Source of the DNA: Hespellia sp.
GTDB taxonomy: Bacteria > Bacillota > Clostridia > Lachnospirales > Lachnospiraceae
NCBI GenBank assembly: GCA_028693555.1
Contig: JAQUVD010000001.1
Location: 62,001 to 126,000, forward strand
DNA length: 64,000 bases
Direction of reading: 5' to 3'
Shown: positions 54,614 through 62,889 of the stretch, piece after piece
How the letters are laid out: each line of letters begins with the position of its first letter
Position numbering within the stretch: position 1 is the stretch's first letter
Notes under the pieces: generated by a model
Database searches by the model: none
What the model was told of the DNA's origin: nothing
What the model saw: only the letters and a program-made list of their open reading frames with translations
Translations under genes and position numbers: made by a program

Positions 54614-56062
54614 CTAATTTTTTGTTGCAATCACTTTCACAACAAGATCCCACGTTCTCTTTGTAGATGGGATATTCAGTTTTTCGGTATAGGTGTGCAC
54701 ATCTTTCATATCCGGTCCGATTGAGACTGCATCCAGCCCGTCAATCTTATCAGAAAGAAGTCCGCATTCCAGTCCTGCATGGATGGCCTCCACCTTTGGT
54801 TTCTCGCCGAATAATGATTCATAGACACGCACAAATGTCTCTCGAAGTTCTGAGTCTTTCTTATATTCCCATCCCGGATATGCACCGTTGATAGTATAAC
54901 TTCCGCCCATGGATTCAATCATTGCGCCTGTTCGATCTGTCAGGTAATCAATTGCGGTTGCCTTTGAGCTTCTGATTGCGAAACTCATCTTCAATCCCTC
55001 TTTATCCAGTACCATAATTCCCATATTCAATGATGTTTCGACAAGTCCCGGAATATCCATGCTCCAGTTCTGTACTCCGTTTGGCATATTCATCAGCGCA
55101 TTCAAAAGCTTCTTCTGTGAAGACTTCTTAAGTGCCATCCTGCGCTCCTCTTTTTTCGTCTCACATACGACCTTAATGTCTGGATCACTGCTTGCATATT
55201 CATGGGCAAGAATCTTAGACTGTTTTTCCACCGCTGCCATAAACGCTTCTGCGTCACCAGCTTTTACCAGTACTGTCGCTGTTGTATGACGTGGAATTGC
55301 ATTATCCTTACTTCCACCAGCCATTGTGACGACTTTAAACTTCACTTCTTTGCTGACTTCAAAGAGCGTACGTCCCATCACCTGATTGGAATTGCCATGC
55401 TCTTTGTGAATCTCACATCCGGAATGTCCGCCAAGCATGCCTGTAACTGACACTTCCACTACGGTGCCGCGCTTCTTTTTGTATTCCATTGGAATCGTTC
55501 CGATCAGTGACAGACCACCTGCACAGCTGACTGTAATAATTCCCTCTTCTTCCGAATCAATGTTGATCATCTTCTTTCCCTTTAACATGGAAAGATCGAT
55601 CTCTGCCGCGCCCAGTAATCCAATCTCCTCGTCCACGGTAAAGACAGTCTCAATTCTAGGGTGCTCTAAGTTATCAGAAGCAAGAATTGCAAGTGCAAAT
55701 GCAATCGCGATTCCGTCATCTCCGCCAAGTGTTGTACCATTCGCCCAGACCCATTCGCCATCGGTCTGAAGGTCAAGACCGTCTTTTAAGAAATCAATCG
55801 GACTGTCCAGCGTCTTCTCACACACCATATCCAGATGTCCCTGAATGATAATCGGGTCAACATCCTCATATCCCGGCGTTGCATCCTTCGCCATAATCAC
55901 ATTATATAATTGATCCTGATGTACTTCTAAATGATGTTCTTTTCCAAAAGCGACACAATAGTCACTGATTGCTTTTACATTTCCCGAACCATGTGGGATT
56001 GCTGCCAGCTCCTCAAAATAGTGTAATGCTTCTTTTGGTTCATATTGTTCTAAAATACTCAT
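54614..56062 (-). CDS. pepD: Cytosol non-specific dipeptidase (M20 family)
   Basis: Aminoacyl-histidine/PepD-type dipeptidase hydrolysing many dipeptides in the cytoplasm. The 482 residues show the two-zinc M20C site: GHLDMV near 73, TLGGDDGIA near 115, the catalytic DEEIG near 145 and DSEEEG near 170; the lid domain has GMLGGHSGCEIHKEHGN. It lies in an operon with a pqqD-like gene, a small membrane protein and ilvBN, so peptide breakdown may be linked to branched-chain synthesis. Confidence 0.95.
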   Translation of the reverse strand: MSILEQYEPKEALHYFEELAAIPHGSGNVKAISDYCVAFGKEHHLEVHQDQLYNVIMAKDATPGYEDVDPIIIQGHLDMVCEKTLDSPIDFLKDGLDLQTDGEWVWANGTTLGGDDGIAIAFALAILASDNLEHPRIETVFTVDEEIGLLGAAEIDLSMLKGKKMINIDSEEEGIITVSCAGGLSLIGTIPMEYKKKRGTVVEVSVTGMLGGHSGCEIHKEHGNSNQVMGRTLFEVSKEVKFKVVTMAGGSKDNAIPRHTTATVLVKAGDAEAFMAAVEKQSKILAHEYASSDPDIKVVCETKKEERRMALKKSSQKKLLNALMNMPNGVQNWSMDIPGLVETSLNMGIMVLDKEGLKMSFAIRSSKATAIDYLTDRTGAMIESMGGSYTINGAYPGWEYKKDSELRETFVRVYESLFGEKPKVEAIHAGLECGLLSDKIDGLDAVSIGPDMKDVHTYTEKLNIPSTKRTWDLVVKVIATKN

Positions 56063-56067
56063 ACTTC

Positions 56068-56433
56068 TTACTTCCTTTCCTGAAGGCTGTATCCCTTCTT
56101 ACCATTTCTAGATTCTTCTTTGATTAGGTTCTGTTCAAGCATCGTCTTTACAAGATTCCGTGAAAATTCTCGTTTGTCCTGTACCGCAGCCTTTTTTTTG
56201 CTGTAGAATTCTGATGCTTTGATTCCATCCACCTGCTTTTCAATCTCCATCATGGAAATCCATTCATTTTTCTTCAGATATTTCATGACCTTATTTGCAC
56301 CTCTTGTGTACAATTGCTGGTAGAGGTCTTTTTCCAGATGGTTACTCTTAATTACACCCCATCCATAAAGAAATGCCGCCGCAAGTGCAAATAATATAAT
56401 TGCAATGACCTTAATTGCTGTGTGTGACATCAT
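56068..56433 (-). CDS. Small membrane-anchored protein of unknown function
   Basis: I do not recognise this 121-residue protein. One N-terminal membrane segment (about 8-25) is followed by a basic cytoplasmic region with helical stretches (SMMEIEKQVDGIKASEFY, REFSRNLVKTMLEQNLI) that resemble a winged-helix fold. It starts eight bases after the pqqD-like gene and ends five bases before pepD, so it belongs to the same operon. Confidence 0.75.
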   Translation of the reverse strand: MMSHTAIKVIAIILFALAAAFLYGWGVIKSNHLEKDLYQQLYTRGANKVMKYLKKNEWISMMEIEKQVDGIKASEFYSKKKAAVQDKREFSRNLVKTMLEQNLIKEESRNGKKGYSLQERK

Positions 56434-56441
56434 CTTCTCCT

Positions 56442-56795
56442 TTATACTTTGTTCTTATACGAGATAAACTGATTCGTCTGCAGGATTTTAATAAACTTAA
56501 CCAGACGCTCTAGAACCGGCTCTGCTTTTTCGCCAAAATGTGCTTTCATCTTCTCGGATAATGCAAGAATATCTGATTCTCCATCCACATTCTCCCACAG
56601 GAAGGTACCATACGCATCTAGTTCGATATGGCTGACTCGCGGTCTGCGAAATACAGTCTGGGCAATCTTATTAAAAAACCCTTTGTTGATCACGGATACT
56701 TCCGCAAATCCGTTTTCCTTTATCTTCCATTCAAATTCAGGATTCCGAACCGGAATATAATCCAGAAAATTCTCGTCTTTTTTTATCTTTGCCAT
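56442..56795 (-). CDS. PqqD-like protein
   Basis: The 117 residues resemble PqqD-type peptide-binding domains: ELDAYGTFLWENVDGESDI followed by a helix with LSEKMKAHFG and RLVKFIKILQ. PqqD-like domains usually present an RiPP precursor peptide to a modifying enzyme. No radical-SAM enzyme or precursor peptide is visible nearby, so the role is open. The ATG at 56795 fits the promoter at 56837-56865; a TTG four codons upstream is less likely. It opens the operon with pepD and ilvBN. Confidence 0.8.
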   Translation of the reverse strand: MAKIKKDENFLDYIPVRNPEFEWKIKENGFAEVSVINKGFFNKIAQTVFRRPRVSHIELDAYGTFLWENVDGESDILALSEKMKAHFGEKAEPVLERLVKFIKILQTNQFISYKNKV

Positions 56796-56836
56796 ACCAA
56801 TCCCCAATCGTTTTATATTTTTTGATATATTTTTCT

Positions 56837-56865
56837 ATTATACCTTTATTCTCGATTTCTGTCCA
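56837..56865 (-). promoter_or_regulatory. Sigma-A promoter of the pqqD-like/pepD/ilvBN operon
   Basis: TGGACA (56860-56865), 17-base spacer, perfect TATAAT (56837-56842). It leaves a leader of about 35 bases with no T-box. Confidence 0.85.
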
Positions 56866-56875
56866 CTACTGGATT

Positions 56876-56906
56876 GAAAAAAGAGAGCCGCATCTGCGAC
56901 TCTCTT
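56876..56906 (-). terminator. Terminator after the OPT transporter gene
   Basis: AAGAGAGTCGCA pairs with TGCGGCTCTCTT and is followed by TTTT on the minus strand. Confidence 0.85.
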
Positions 56907-56920
56907 CGATTGCTTATGTT

Positions 56921-58825
56921 TTATTTTTTACTAGGTTTCTTTGACCAGAGTGTAAACTTCAGAATTGAAAGTAATAACAATGCGAAGAATACTAAACCTC
57001 CGATGTTGCCAAGACTAAATGGCAGACAGGTTCCAATGATATCCCCAAGTGACGTTCCGCCAATTGTGATAACCGCAAATACGGCAAGCAGGATACCGAC
57101 AAGACCTTCACCGGCAATTAATCCGGCACTATAAAGTACGCCGTTGTCAACCTGACGTTTCTTTTCTTCCTCTGTCTCGCCTTTTCTCTTTTCAAGCCAT
57201 AAGCGAAGAAGTCCGCCGGCCATCATAGGTGTTGACAAGTGAATTGGTAAGTAAAGACCAATTGCGAATGGAAGTACCGGGATACCAAGAACTTCTACAA
57301 CAATCGCGATGAATACACCGCAGATCACGAGTGTCCAAGGAAGATTTCCGCCCATAACACCTTCTACTACCATCTTCATCAGTGTAGCCTGTGGTGCAGG
57401 GAGTTCCGGTGATCCATAGCCCCATGCTGCATTCAGTAAGTAAAGGATTCCGCCGATTGCAACTGCTGAGAAGACTGCTCCGATAAGCTCGCCAATCTGC
57501 TGTTTCTTCGGTGAAGCTCCAACGATATAACCGGTCTTTAAATCCTGTGATGTATCGCCTGCCATCGCTGCAATAATACAAATGATCGATCCGATTGTGA
57601 TTGCTGCAATCATACCTGACTCGCCAACATTTCCAGTTGCTTTCAGGATTAATGTTGAGAATAACAGGGTTGCAATCGCCATACCTGATACAGGGTTGTT
57701 ACTGCTACCAACAAGACCAACCATGCGGGATGATACGGTTGCAAAGAAGAAACCGAATACAATAATGATAAACGCACCGAGAAGATTTACCGGAATTGCA
57801 GGGATTAACCACATCACAACTGCCATGATTACAATACCGATCAATACTACTTTCATAGAAAGGTCTTCACTTGTACGAGTATGTCCTGTGTTCTTACCAA
57901 ATCCTTTCATTGCATCCCGGAATGTGCGGACGATGAGCGGAAGTGATTTGATTAAGCTCATGATACCTCCGGCTGCTACCGCGCCGGCACCAATGTATTT
58001 GATGTAGTTACTCCAGATTCCCCATGTTCCGAGTTCACTGATTGGAGCAGTTGCAGGATACATCGTTACATCTGCACCAAATAAGTAAATCAGTGGCATC
58101 AGTACGAACCATCCTAATGTACCACCTGCGAACAGATATGAAGAAATCTTAGGTCCACAAATGTAACCAACTCCGGCTAATGCTGGAAGGACATCCATAC
58201 CTACGCCTGATCCCTTGTATGATTTGAAAGAAAAATCAACCTCACTTGGGAAGAGCTTCAAACCGTCTGTGATAAATTTGTAAGCAGCAGCAATACCAAG
58301 TCCTGCAAATACAGTGCTGGCTTTTGCTCCGCCTTCTTCTCCGGCAATTAATACTTCAGCGCAGGCTGTTCCTTCTGGATAAGGGAGCACACCATGCTCT
58401 TCTACGATTAATGCTGTACGAAGTGGAATCATGAATAAGACTCCAAGGATACCACCGCAAAGAGCGATGAGTCCGATTTCGATGAGGTTTGGCATTGAAC
58501 CTGTTCCCTCTGCCGCCCACATAAATAATACAGGCATTGTAAAAATAGCTCCGGCAGCTAACGACTCACCGGCTGAACCGATTGTCTGTACCATGTTGTT
58601 TTCAAGGATCGAATCCTTTTTCAAAATCACACGGATAATTCCCATGGAAATTACCGCTGCTGGAATCGATGCAGATACTGTCATACCGACACGAAGACCG
58701 AGATATGCATTTGCACCACCGAATAAAATAGCCAGTATTACACCTAAGATAATAGATGTCACTGTAAATTCGGGCACCACCTTGTCCGCAGGGACGAATG
58801 GCTTGAATTCATTGTTTTCGTTCAT
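56921..58825 (-). CDS. OPT family oligopeptide transporter
   Basis: Proton-driven peptide (or metal-chelate) importer of the cytoplasmic membrane. The 634 residues form about 15 membrane segments; the N-terminus FKPFVPADKVVPEFTVTSIILGV and GGANAYLGLRVGMTVSASIPAAVISMG are characteristic. The ATG at 58825 (MNENNEFKPF) follows AGGAAATAAC; a longer frame to 58894 overlaps the promoter and is rejected. It sits next to the pepD operon. Confidence 0.95.
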   Translation of the reverse strand: MNENNEFKPFVPADKVVPEFTVTSIILGVILAILFGGANAYLGLRVGMTVSASIPAAVISMGIIRVILKKDSILENNMVQTIGSAGESLAAGAIFTMPVLFMWAAEGTGSMPNLIEIGLIALCGGILGVLFMIPLRTALIVEEHGVLPYPEGTACAEVLIAGEEGGAKASTVFAGLGIAAAYKFITDGLKLFPSEVDFSFKSYKGSGVGMDVLPALAGVGYICGPKISSYLFAGGTLGWFVLMPLIYLFGADVTMYPATAPISELGTWGIWSNYIKYIGAGAVAAGGIMSLIKSLPLIVRTFRDAMKGFGKNTGHTRTSEDLSMKVVLIGIVIMAVVMWLIPAIPVNLLGAFIIIVFGFFFATVSSRMVGLVGSSNNPVSGMAIATLLFSTLILKATGNVGESGMIAAITIGSIICIIAAMAGDTSQDLKTGYIVGASPKKQQIGELIGAVFSAVAIGGILYLLNAAWGYGSPELPAPQATLMKMVVEGVMGGNLPWTLVICGVFIAIVVEVLGIPVLPFAIGLYLPIHLSTPMMAGGLLRLWLEKRKGETEEEKKRQVDNGVLYSAGLIAGEGLVGILLAVFAVITIGGTSLGDIIGTCLPFSLGNIGGLVFFALLLLSILKFTLWSKKPSKK

Positions 58826-58859
58826 GTTATTTCCTACCTCTCTTTTTTTCATAAACAAC

Positions 58860-58894
58860 GCCATCAGTATACCAAATACTGACGGCATTTGCAA
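58860..58894 (-). promoter_or_regulatory. Promoter and overlapping palindromic operator of the OPT transporter
   Basis: TTGCAA (58889-58894), 17-base spacer, TATACT (58866-58871). The 27-base near-perfect palindrome GCCGTCAGTAT-5-ATACTGATGGC (58860-58886) covers the -10 box and spacer, which suggests a repressor site. The dyad could also form an RNA hairpin. Confidence 0.75.
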
Positions 58895-58945
58895 ATAATC
58901 TATGAAATTTGTAAAATATTTCTAAATTTAAGCTCTCTTTTTTAT

Positions 58946-59437
58946 CTATTTTATCCTCTTGTAAGTCGTAAAAGCAAACTCAAGGTCGAAACAGGTCTGT
59001 TCTTCACTTTCATAAACCATCTTCCAGTCTTCCATCTCATCAAGATTCGGGAAAAATGTGTCCGCATCGAATTCGTGATCGATTTTTGTGATATAAGCCG
59101 TTGTGCAGTACGGAAGCATCTGTCTGTAAATGCTCTCGCCGCCAATTACAAAGATATCTTCCTCTTTGTATTTCTTCAACTCCTCACGCATTTCTTCCAC
59201 TGTATGGACAAGAACCGCGCCGTCCGCTTTGTAAGACAGGTCTCTTGTCATGACAATATTCGTACGATTTTTCAATGGAAGCCCATTTGGGAATGATTCG
59301 AGCGTTTTGCGCCCCATCACAACCACCTTACCGCCAGTTGCCTCACGAAAAAACTTCATATCAGAAGGAATGCTCACAAGCAGTTTGTTGTTCTTGCCGA
59401 TTCCCCAGTTAGCATCTACCGCTACAATTAAATTCAT
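58946..59437 (-). CDS. folA: Dihydrofolate reductase
   Basis: Reduces dihydrofolate to tetrahydrofolate with NADPH. The 163 residues show the family line LIVAVDANWGIGKNNKLLVSIPSDMKFF with the catalytic Asp, MGRKTLESFP and FVIGGESIYRQML. It lies 20 bases after thyA, the common thyA-folA pair; DHFR recycles the dihydrofolate ThyA produces. Confidence 0.97.
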   Translation of the reverse strand: MNLIVAVDANWGIGKNNKLLVSIPSDMKFFREATGGKVVVMGRKTLESFPNGLPLKNRTNIVMTRDLSYKADGAVLVHTVEEMREELKKYKEEDIFVIGGESIYRQMLPYCTTAYITKIDHEFDADTFFPNLDEMEDWKMVYESEEQTCFDLEFAFTTYKRIK

Positions 59438-59457
59438 CTTTTATCCTCTTCTTTCTG

Positions 59458-60306
59458 TTACACCGCTACCGGAATGTTTTTAATCTGTGGGTGTGTTTCA
59501 TAATGATCTAATCGAATATCATCCGTCGTAAAATCATAGAAATCCTTGATCTCCGGATTGAGCCATAAAGTCGGTGCAGGAAGTGGCTCTCTTGTAAGCA
59601 GTTCCTCCACCAGCGCAACGTGTCTGTCATAGATATGTGCATCTGCAATCACATGGACAAACTCGCCAACCTTCATGTCACATACCTGTGCAAGCATATG
59701 AAGTAATACGGAATACTGACATACATTCCAGTTATTTGCGGTCAGCACATCATTGGAACGCTGATTGAGAATGCCGTTCAACGTCATCTTGTCGCATCCC
59801 GCTTCCTGTGTCACATTAAATGTCATACTGTAAGCGCAAGGATACAGGTTCATCTCATGCAGGTCCTGATGCACATAGATATTCGTCATGATACGTCTGC
59901 TGTATGGATTATGTTTCAAGTCATAAATCACACGGTCCACCTGATCCATCATCCCTTCACGATACGCATGCTTCACCTGCATCTGATAACCGTAAGCCTT
60001 TCCAATGGAACCGTTCTCATCTGCCCAGCTATCCCAGATATGACTGCTTAAGTCTTTGATATTGTTTGATTTCTTCTGCCAGATCCATAACAGTTCATCC
60101 GTACAGCTCTTGATTCCGGTACGCCTTAGTGTCAGTGCCGGAAATTCTTTTGACAAATCATAACGGTTTACCACACAAAACTTTTTGATTGTGTGTGCAG
60201 GTGATCCATCTTCCCAAACCGGACGCACCTTCTCTCCCTCTGTGCTTGTCCCGTTATCAATGATATCACGGCACATATCCTTAAATAGTTGATCTGCATA
60301 ACTCAT
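59458..60306 (-). CDS. thyA: Thymidylate synthase
   Basis: Makes dTMP from dUMP. The 282 residues include SRRIMTNIYVHQDLHEMNLYPCAYSMTFNV with the probable catalytic Cys near 156 and QRSNDVLTANNWNVCQYSVLL, which correspond to the ThyA dUMP- and folate-binding motifs, but the Cys region LYPC is unlike the common PPCH. It belongs to a divergent ThyA group. It is followed by folA and preceded by marR. Confidence 0.92.
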   Translation of the reverse strand: MSYADQLFKDMCRDIIDNGTSTEGEKVRPVWEDGSPAHTIKKFCVVNRYDLSKEFPALTLRRTGIKSCTDELLWIWQKKSNNIKDLSSHIWDSWADENGSIGKAYGYQMQVKHAYREGMMDQVDRVIYDLKHNPYSRRIMTNIYVHQDLHEMNLYPCAYSMTFNVTQEAGCDKMTLNGILNQRSNDVLTANNWNVCQYSVLLHMLAQVCDMKVGEFVHVIADAHIYDRHVALVEELLTREPLPAPTLWLNPEIKDFYDFTTDDIRLDHYETHPQIKNIPVAV

Positions 60307-60329
60307 CTGTCTGTTTCCTCCTCTTTGAT

Positions 60330-60767
60330 CTACGGTTCTGCTATATTATAGAGGACTTTATCCAGTCCCCTTTTTAATGCTTCAATTTCCTTTTTTGTCA
60401 TGCCAAGCGTCAGCTTTTTCTCTGTCTTTCTGCGGTCCGTTTCCATCCGCTTCTGGATATCATATGCCTTTTCTGTCAGATAGATATTCTTTCGACGCTT
60501 GTCCTTTGTACTCGGAACAACCAGTATGAAGCCTTTTTCATCGAGTCTCTTCATAAGCCCTGTCACAGTCGGATTCTTGAGATTCAGATACCGTTCCACA
60601 TCCCGCTGACTCACTTCCTCTTTGTTCGTCTGGAACAGGAAATCGAGTACAGCACATTGGGACGACGTGATTCCTGTTGCCTTCAATTGCTCTGTCAGCT
60701 CTTTTTCAAACACATTGTTAATCTGTTTTACGGTAAATCCAATTGACTGATTTCTCTTATCCATCAC
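60330..60767 (-). CDS. MarR family transcriptional regulator
   Basis: Winged-helix repressor of 145 residues. The DNA-binding helix and wing lie in QRDVERYLNLKNPTVTGLMKRLDEKGFI and VPSTKDKRRKNIYLT (about 55-110), typical of the family. It lies between hom and thyA with an 11-base gap to hom. Its target is unknown; an effect on neighbours is possible but no operator was identified. Confidence 0.92.
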   Translation of the reverse strand: MMDKRNQSIGFTVKQINNVFEKELTEQLKATGITSSQCAVLDFLFQTNKEEVSQRDVERYLNLKNPTVTGLMKRLDEKGFILVVPSTKDKRRKNIYLTEKAYDIQKRMETDRRKTEKKLTLGMTKKEIEALKRGLDKVLYNIAEP

Positions 60768-60778
60768 AGCCGCTCCTC

Positions 60779-62065
60779 TTAGTACTCTCTAATCACACTG
60801 CTGATTTCTGATACACTCTCCATTTTCCTTAAATCTTCCAATGAATCCTGCATATGGTATTCTTTTACTTTTTCGGTTACGATTACAAGTTCTGCCATTT
60901 TATCTTTTGCATTCTTCTGAACAACGCGTGCAATACTTACTTTATGATCACCGAATACACTTGCGATTTTCGCAAGAACTCCCGGCTCATTGACAACCTG
61001 AATCCGCAGGAAAAACTTGTTTTTAATATCTGCAAATGCTTTCACCGGTGTCTCACGATAGCAGGTGCAGCTGATTCTTCCATTGCAGTCATAATCAATA
61101 TCTCTCGCAACATCAATGATATCACCCATCACGGCACTTGCAGTGGGAAGTGCTCCCGCGCCTCTGCCGTAGAACATCGCATCATCTACTGCATCGCCAT
61201 GGACAAAGACCGCATTAAAGGAATCTCTGACCGACGCAAGCGGATGATCCTTTTCCAAAAGCATTGGATATACAGCAACTTCAATTCCACTTTCTGTATT
61301 ATGCGCCACTCCAAGAAGCTTAATAACACTGTCAAATTCTTTCGCATAAGCAATATCCTTAGCAGTAATCTTTGTAATTCCCTCTGTATATACATCAGCG
61401 AATACGACTCTTGAATGAAATGCAATGGATGCCATAATTGCAACTTTTCTTCCCGCATCCAGCCCTTCAATATCTGCTGTCGGGTCCGCCTCTGCATAAC
61501 CAAGTTCCGTTGCTTTTGCTAATGCTTCAGCAAAATCCATTCCATCCTCAAACATCTTCGTAAGAATGTAATTCGTTGTTCCGTTCACAATTCCTATTAC
61601 TTCTGTGATTTCATTTCCCGCAAGGCACTGTTTTAATGGACGGATAATCGGAATACCACCTGCAACTGCCGCTTCAAACAGAAAATCCACCCCATTTGCT
61701 TCCGCAGCATCAAGCAATTCCTTTCCATGCTCCGCAATCAGATCTTTATTCGCACTCACAACATTCTTTCCTGCGTTCAATGCAGCCAGAATCATCGTTT
61801 TCGCAGGCTCTATTCCACCCATGACTTCAATGACTATCTGGATTTCCTCATCTTCTAAAATATCCTCCGGTCGATTCGTCAGAAGTGATGTATCGACACC
61901 CTCCCGTGTTCTTTCGATATTGTGAACCAGAATCTTCGCTATTTTCAGATTGGCTCCAATCTTCTGCACCATCTCATCCTGATTCTTCTGAATCAATTTA
62001 TATACACCGCTACCAACGGTCCCCAGACCTAACAGGCCTACTTTTATCGTCTTTTGCACTTCCAT
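60779..62065 (-). CDS. hom: Homoserine dehydrogenase
   Basis: Reduces aspartate semialdehyde to homoserine, leading to threonine and methionine. The 428 residues begin MEVQKTIKVGLLGLGTVGSG, a Rossmann nucleotide site, continue with VSANKDLIAEHG and GIVNGTTNYILTKM and the substrate motif GYAEADPTADIEGLDAGRK, and end with an ACT domain (about 350-428, FFLRIQVVNEPGVLAKIASVF). GAGAGGA lies ahead of the ATG at 62065. A TATAAT is present at 62102-62107 but with a poor -35. Confidence 0.97.
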   Translation of the reverse strand: MEVQKTIKVGLLGLGTVGSGVYKLIQKNQDEMVQKIGANLKIAKILVHNIERTREGVDTSLLTNRPEDILEDEEIQIVIEVMGGIEPAKTMILAALNAGKNVVSANKDLIAEHGKELLDAAEANGVDFLFEAAVAGGIPIIRPLKQCLAGNEITEVIGIVNGTTNYILTKMFEDGMDFAEALAKATELGYAEADPTADIEGLDAGRKVAIMASIAFHSRVVFADVYTEGITKITAKDIAYAKEFDSVIKLLGVAHNTESGIEVAVYPMLLEKDHPLASVRDSFNAVFVHGDAVDDAMFYGRGAGALPTASAVMGDIIDVARDIDYDCNGRISCTCYRETPVKAFADIKNKFFLRIQVVNEPGVLAKIASVFGDHKVSIARVVQKNAKDKMAELVIVTEKVKEYHMQDSLEDLRKMESVSEISSVIREY

Positions 62066-62189
62066 TGTATTATCCTCTCTCACATTTCATGTTTGAGTGA
62101 AATTATAACATAGATTTTAGGCAGGTACTAGTGTTAGATTTTTCACAACAAGGAAACGTCCTCTCGATCTTCACTTGTATGCCCGGCAT

Positions 62190-62225
62190 AAAAAGAAGCT
62201 TCCCGATAAATCGGAAAGCTTCTTA
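62190..62225 (-). terminator. Terminator after tRNA-Gly
   Basis: AAGAAGCTT-CCGAT pairs with ATCGG-AAGCTTCTT and is followed by TTTT, just beyond the tRNA 3' end. Confidence 0.85.
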
Positions 62226-62231
62226 AATCAG

Positions 62232-62304
62232 AGCGACAGACGGGGTTCGAACCCGCGACCCCGACCTTGGCAAGGTCGTACTCTACCAGCTGAGCCACTG
62301 TCGC
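62232..62304 (-). tRNA. tRNA-Gly (anticodon GCC)
   Basis: Acceptor stem GCGACAG/CTGTCGC, D-stem and T-loop GGTTCGAACCC are visible. The stem CGACC/GGTCG encloses TTGCCAA, giving anticodon GCC. CCA is not encoded. Confidence 0.95.
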
Positions 62305-62339
62305 ATATCTTGTGTTCCTCGTTGACCGGAACAATAACT

Positions 62340-62368
62340 AATATACTATAACTTGTTTTTATTGTCAA
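62340..62368 (-). promoter_or_regulatory. tRNA-Gly promoter
   Basis: A perfect TTGACA (62363-62368), 17-base spacer and TATATT (62340-62345). Confidence 0.85.
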
Positions 62369-62491
62369 CAATTAATTTCATTTTTTTGAATTTTTTTTGA
62401 TTTTTTTGTAAACCTAAATTGTAAACACTTTTCGCAAAAATCTTTCCCTGTGTTTTTTCCATAACTTCTGTTAGTATCTTGCATAACGTTC

Positions 62492-62541
62492 TAGACCGTT
62501 TCGGTCTATTTTGCAACGCTTTGTTGCGCTCTATTTATACT
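62492..62541 (+). promoter_or_regulatory. Possible control region of the small XRE gene
   Basis: Two dyads lie here: TAGACCG-3-CGGTCTA (62492-62508) and GCAAC-5-GTTGC (62513-62527). A TATACT follows at 62536-62541, with TTGCAA at a suboptimal 19-base spacing. The dyads may be operators for the XRE protein itself. Confidence 0.4.
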
Positions 62542-62579
62542 AATAATAAAAGACACAAAAAGAACGCAGAGGTGATGCA

Positions 62580-62834
62580 ATGACAGTATATCCGAATATT
62601 AGAAATCTTCGCGAAGATCGTGATCTGACGCAGACACAATTAGCAGATCATCTCAACACCACGCAAAAGACATATTCCAGATATGAGAACGGGGAACATA
62701 ACATTCCTACAGAGATACTAATTGATCTGGCTGATTACTATTCTGTCAGTGTTGATTATCTTTTGGGATTAACACCTAAGAAAACACCGTATCCAAATAA
62801 AAAGACAATCAACTCCTCCAAAGATCAGAAATAA
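62580..62834 (+). CDS. Small XRE-family transcriptional regulator
   Basis: An 84-residue helix-turn-helix protein: LREDRDLTQTQLADHLNTTQKTYSRYENG (about 9-37) and a short C-terminal tail. The AGAGGTG ribosome site lies just ahead of the ATG at 62580. It is a lone plus-strand gene between a minus-strand tRNA and aspS. Such small XRE proteins often act in stress or mobile-element control, but no partner gene is seen. Target unknown. Confidence 0.9.
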   Translation: MTVYPNIRNLREDRDLTQTQLADHLNTTQKTYSRYENGEHNIPTEILIDLADYYSVSVDYLLGLTPKKTPYPNKKTINSSKDQK

Positions 62835-62880
62835 AAATGCTGTATTCTAAGACACATCATCTTGAATACAGCATTTTTAT
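62833..62880. terminator. Bidirectional terminator between the XRE gene and aspS
   Basis: AAAAATGCTGTATTC pairs perfectly with GAATACAGCATTTTT around a 16-base loop, with A and T runs on both sides, serving both convergent genes. Confidence 0.9.
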
Positions 62881-62889
62881 TTTAATCGC

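Noticed and set aside
58826..58894. Longer OPT transporter N-terminus
   Set aside because: The extra codons cover the -10/-35 boxes and the palindrome.
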